This document shows positions 62,804 to 64,000 of a DNA stretch of 64,000 nucleotides, piece after piece. A program made the position numbers and the translations under genes. Source of the DNA: Candidatus Thalassospirochaeta sargassi (GTDB lineage: Bacteria; Spirochaetota; Spirochaetia; UBA9216). Each line of letters begins with the position of its first letter. Position 1 is the first letter of the stretch. The notes below the pieces were generated by a model. That model saw only the letters and a program-made list of their open reading frames with translations, did no database searches and had not been told where the DNA came from. The stretch is from assembly GCA_028532855.1 (NCBI GenBank), contig JAQQAL010000051.1, positions 20,159 to 84,158 on the forward strand. Direction: 5' to 3'.

Positions 62804-63853
62804 ATGCAGATGAACAGCAGCGTTTATTTCAACAGTTCATGTTTAATGAAAGAGCTCGATGATAAGTCGGTAGAGCTCGTGGTAACGTCACCCCCGTACC
62901 CCATGGTTGCCATGTGGGATCAGGTCTTTGGTGAAATGTCCTCTGAATCATCTGCAGAGCTCGGGCGTGATGAGGGGGCAAAAGCATTTGAAGCCATGCA
63001 TTCTGTTCTTGATAAGGTTTGGAATGAGTGTTTCAGGGTGCTTATAAACGGTGGCTTTGCGTGTATAAACATTGGTGATGCTACCCGTAAACTGGGTGAC
63101 AGGTTCAAATTATACCCCAACCATTCCCGAATCACCGCGGCAATGACTAAGACGGGATTTGACTGCCTTCCCATAATCCACTGGTTTAAACCGACAAATT
63201 CACCGACTAAATTTATGGGGTCCGGCATGCTTCCCTCAGGAGCCTATGTAACCCTAGAACATGAATACATCCTTGTTTTCAGAAAGGGCGGAAAGCGGGT
63301 TTTTAACAGCGAACAGGCTGAAAGACGCCGGCGGAGCGCTTTCTTCTGGGAAGAGCGAAACAGCTGGTTTTCGGACAGATGGAGTTTCAAGGGTGCTTCA
63401 CAGCCGATGGGTTCAACAGACGTGGACGGGCGTGAAAGAACTGCCGCCTATCCCTTTGAGCTTCCGCACAGGCTGATTAATATGTACTCAATGCAGGGCG
63501 ATACTGTTCTTGATCCCTTCATGGGGACCGGTACCACCCTTGCCGCGGCCCTGGTGAACGGCCGGGGCTGTCAGGGTTATGAAACCGGGCAGATGCTCCA
63601 ACCGATTATATCCGAAAAAGCCGTGGCTGCGGCAGAGGGGGCTGCAGAATTCCATGAACAACGTCTTGGCCGGCACCGCGAATATATAAAAGAATATACT
63701 TCCGGGCGCAAACAGCCCGCCTACACAAATGATCATTACGGCTTCAGGGTTGTCACCCGGCAGGAGCGTCACATCAGGCTGCCGGTTCTCACCGGTTACT
63801 CAACAAAGGCCGTCGCCGGCCGGCTTGATATAAGGGCCTCCTATCAGGAATAA
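62804..63853 (+). CDS. DNA methyltransferase, group beta (N4-cytosine or N6-adenine)
   Basis: A 349-residue site-specific DNA methyltransferase. The catalytic motif IV is TSPPYP at residues 28-33; Ser rather than Asp before PP is typical of N4-cytosine enzymes. The SAM-binding motif I DPFMGTGTT is at 237-245, after the catalytic motif. That order is group beta, with target recognition between (about 95-215). No restriction endonuclease gene is complete in the window, so this may be solitary or part of a system continuing beyond 64000. Start is ATG 62804 or 62810. Confidence 0.9.
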   Translation: MQMNSSVYFNSSCLMKELDDKSVELVVTSPPYPMVAMWDQVFGEMSSESSAELGRDEGAKAFEAMHSVLDKVWNECFRVLINGGFACINIGDATRKLGDRFKLYPNHSRITAAMTKTGFDCLPIIHWFKPTNSPTKFMGSGMLPSGAYVTLEHEYILVFRKGGKRVFNSEQAERRRRSAFFWEERNSWFSDRWSFKGASQPMGSTDVDGRERTAAYPFELPHRLINMYSMQGDTVLDPFMGTGTTLAAALVNGRGCQGYETGQMLQPIISEKAVAAAEGAAEFHEQRLGRHREYIKEYTSGRKQPAYTNDHYGFRVVTRQERHIRLPVLTGYSTKAVAGRLDIRASYQE

Positions 63854-63904
63854 AAAATACTGGGATCTGAAAAGTGATTGTTCCCCCCTGTTGCAAAGAT
63901 GAAA

Positions 63905-64000
63905 TCAGGCAGCAAGGGTCTTAAATACATCTTTGTATTTTTTATACATAGTGTCAATTCGTATAGGTTTCAAAATCATTATACCTGAATCATATTCTAC
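63905..64000 (-). CDS. Possible 3' end of a minus-strand gene running off the window
   Basis: A frame open from the window edge encodes 31 residues and ends in TGA at 63905-63907 (…MILKPIRIDTMYKKYKDVFKTLAA). It converges on the methyltransferase gene, leaving 51 bases between. It could be a neighbouring gene, possibly a restriction partner, but the length is too short to distinguish it from chance. An AT-rich hairpin (63923-63929 with 63934-63940) followed by T residues overlaps it and could instead be a terminator for the methyltransferase. Confidence 0.3.
   Translation of the reverse strand, partial: VEYDSGIMILKPIRIDTMYKKYKDVFKTLAA

Noticed and set aside
63923..63943. Rho-independent terminator after the methyltransferase gene
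   Set aside because: The 7-bp stem has only one G-C pair and would be weak, although T residues follow. It is mentioned under the edge frame but not called as a terminator.
1..64000. CRISPR array, insertion sequence, prophage, tRNA or rRNA genes
   Set aside because: No regularly spaced direct repeats of CRISPR type, no transposase, no phage structural genes and no tRNA-like or rRNA sequence were seen. The two Xer-type recombinases lie in housekeeping context, not next to attachment sites.

Overview
The window is a chromosomal segment from a motile, Gram-negative-type bacterium, almost certainly a spirochaete (Spirochaetota). The best evidence is the long flagellar operon. It has the gene content and order of the spirochaete flgB/fla operon: fliJ (flbA), a FlbB-type collar protein and a FliK-type protein, then flgD-flgE-flbD-motA-motB-fliL-fliM-fliY/fliN-fliO-fliP-fliQ-fliR-flhB-flhA-flhF-flhG. 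The FlgE hook protein also carries the Lys165/Cys178 pair that forms lysinoalanine crosslinks in Treponema. Base composition is moderate by eye (not computed), so Borrelia itself is unlikely. I cannot assign a genus. No tRNA, rRNA, CRISPR array, insertion sequence or prophage was seen, and no gene-free stretch exceeds 300 bases.

Layout. (1) 1-1164: the 3' end of a GH57 branching enzyme, facing two small minus-strand genes. (2) 1165-10078: a reduced division and cell-wall (dcw) cluster, mraZ-rsmH-ftsL-murF-mraY-ftsW-ftsQ-ftsA-ftsZ, with a five-box MraZ operator array over the mraZ start. murE, ftsI, murD, murG, murC and ddl are absent from it. (3) 10095-17810: xer recombinase, TPR lipoprotein, dprA, topA, second xer, hslV, hslU. 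(4) 17939-47497: about 30 kb of flagellar genes in one direction, ending in fliA (sigma-28), fapA, three little-known small proteins and a CheA-like kinase without a CheW domain, then a strong terminator at 47600-47636. Regions 3 and 4 keep the order dprA-topA-xerC-hslVU-flgB also known from Bacillus subtilis, so this may be an ancient arrangement.

(5) 47638-51645, minus strand: a very small signal peptidase, an FtsI-type transpeptidase with a PASTA end, and a Maf/DUF115 flagellin glycosyltransferase. They overlap and probably form one operon. (6) 51706-55843: a LysM-M23 endopeptidase facing secA, separated by a bidirectional terminator and a tandem palindromic repeat that runs into the secA stop codon. 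(7) 56012-64000: a lipoprotein, nnrD/E, two small membrane proteins, a MutT-type Nudix hydrolase, a GNAT acetyltransferase, a GH3 (NagZ-like) lipoprotein-like or secreted hydrolase and a DNA methyltransferase.

Functionally the window joins envelope growth and division (regions 2, 5, 6) to assembly of periplasmic flagella (region 4), with proteins for chromosome-dimer resolution, DNA uptake, supercoiling and protein quality control between them. The less ordinary items are the hairpin array between fliH and fliI, hairpins in other gaps of the operon, the CheW-less CheA-like protein, the uncharacterised proteins around fliA/fapA, the mini signal peptidase, the secA-overlapping repeat, and two promoters placed so that the mRNA would begin at the start codon.
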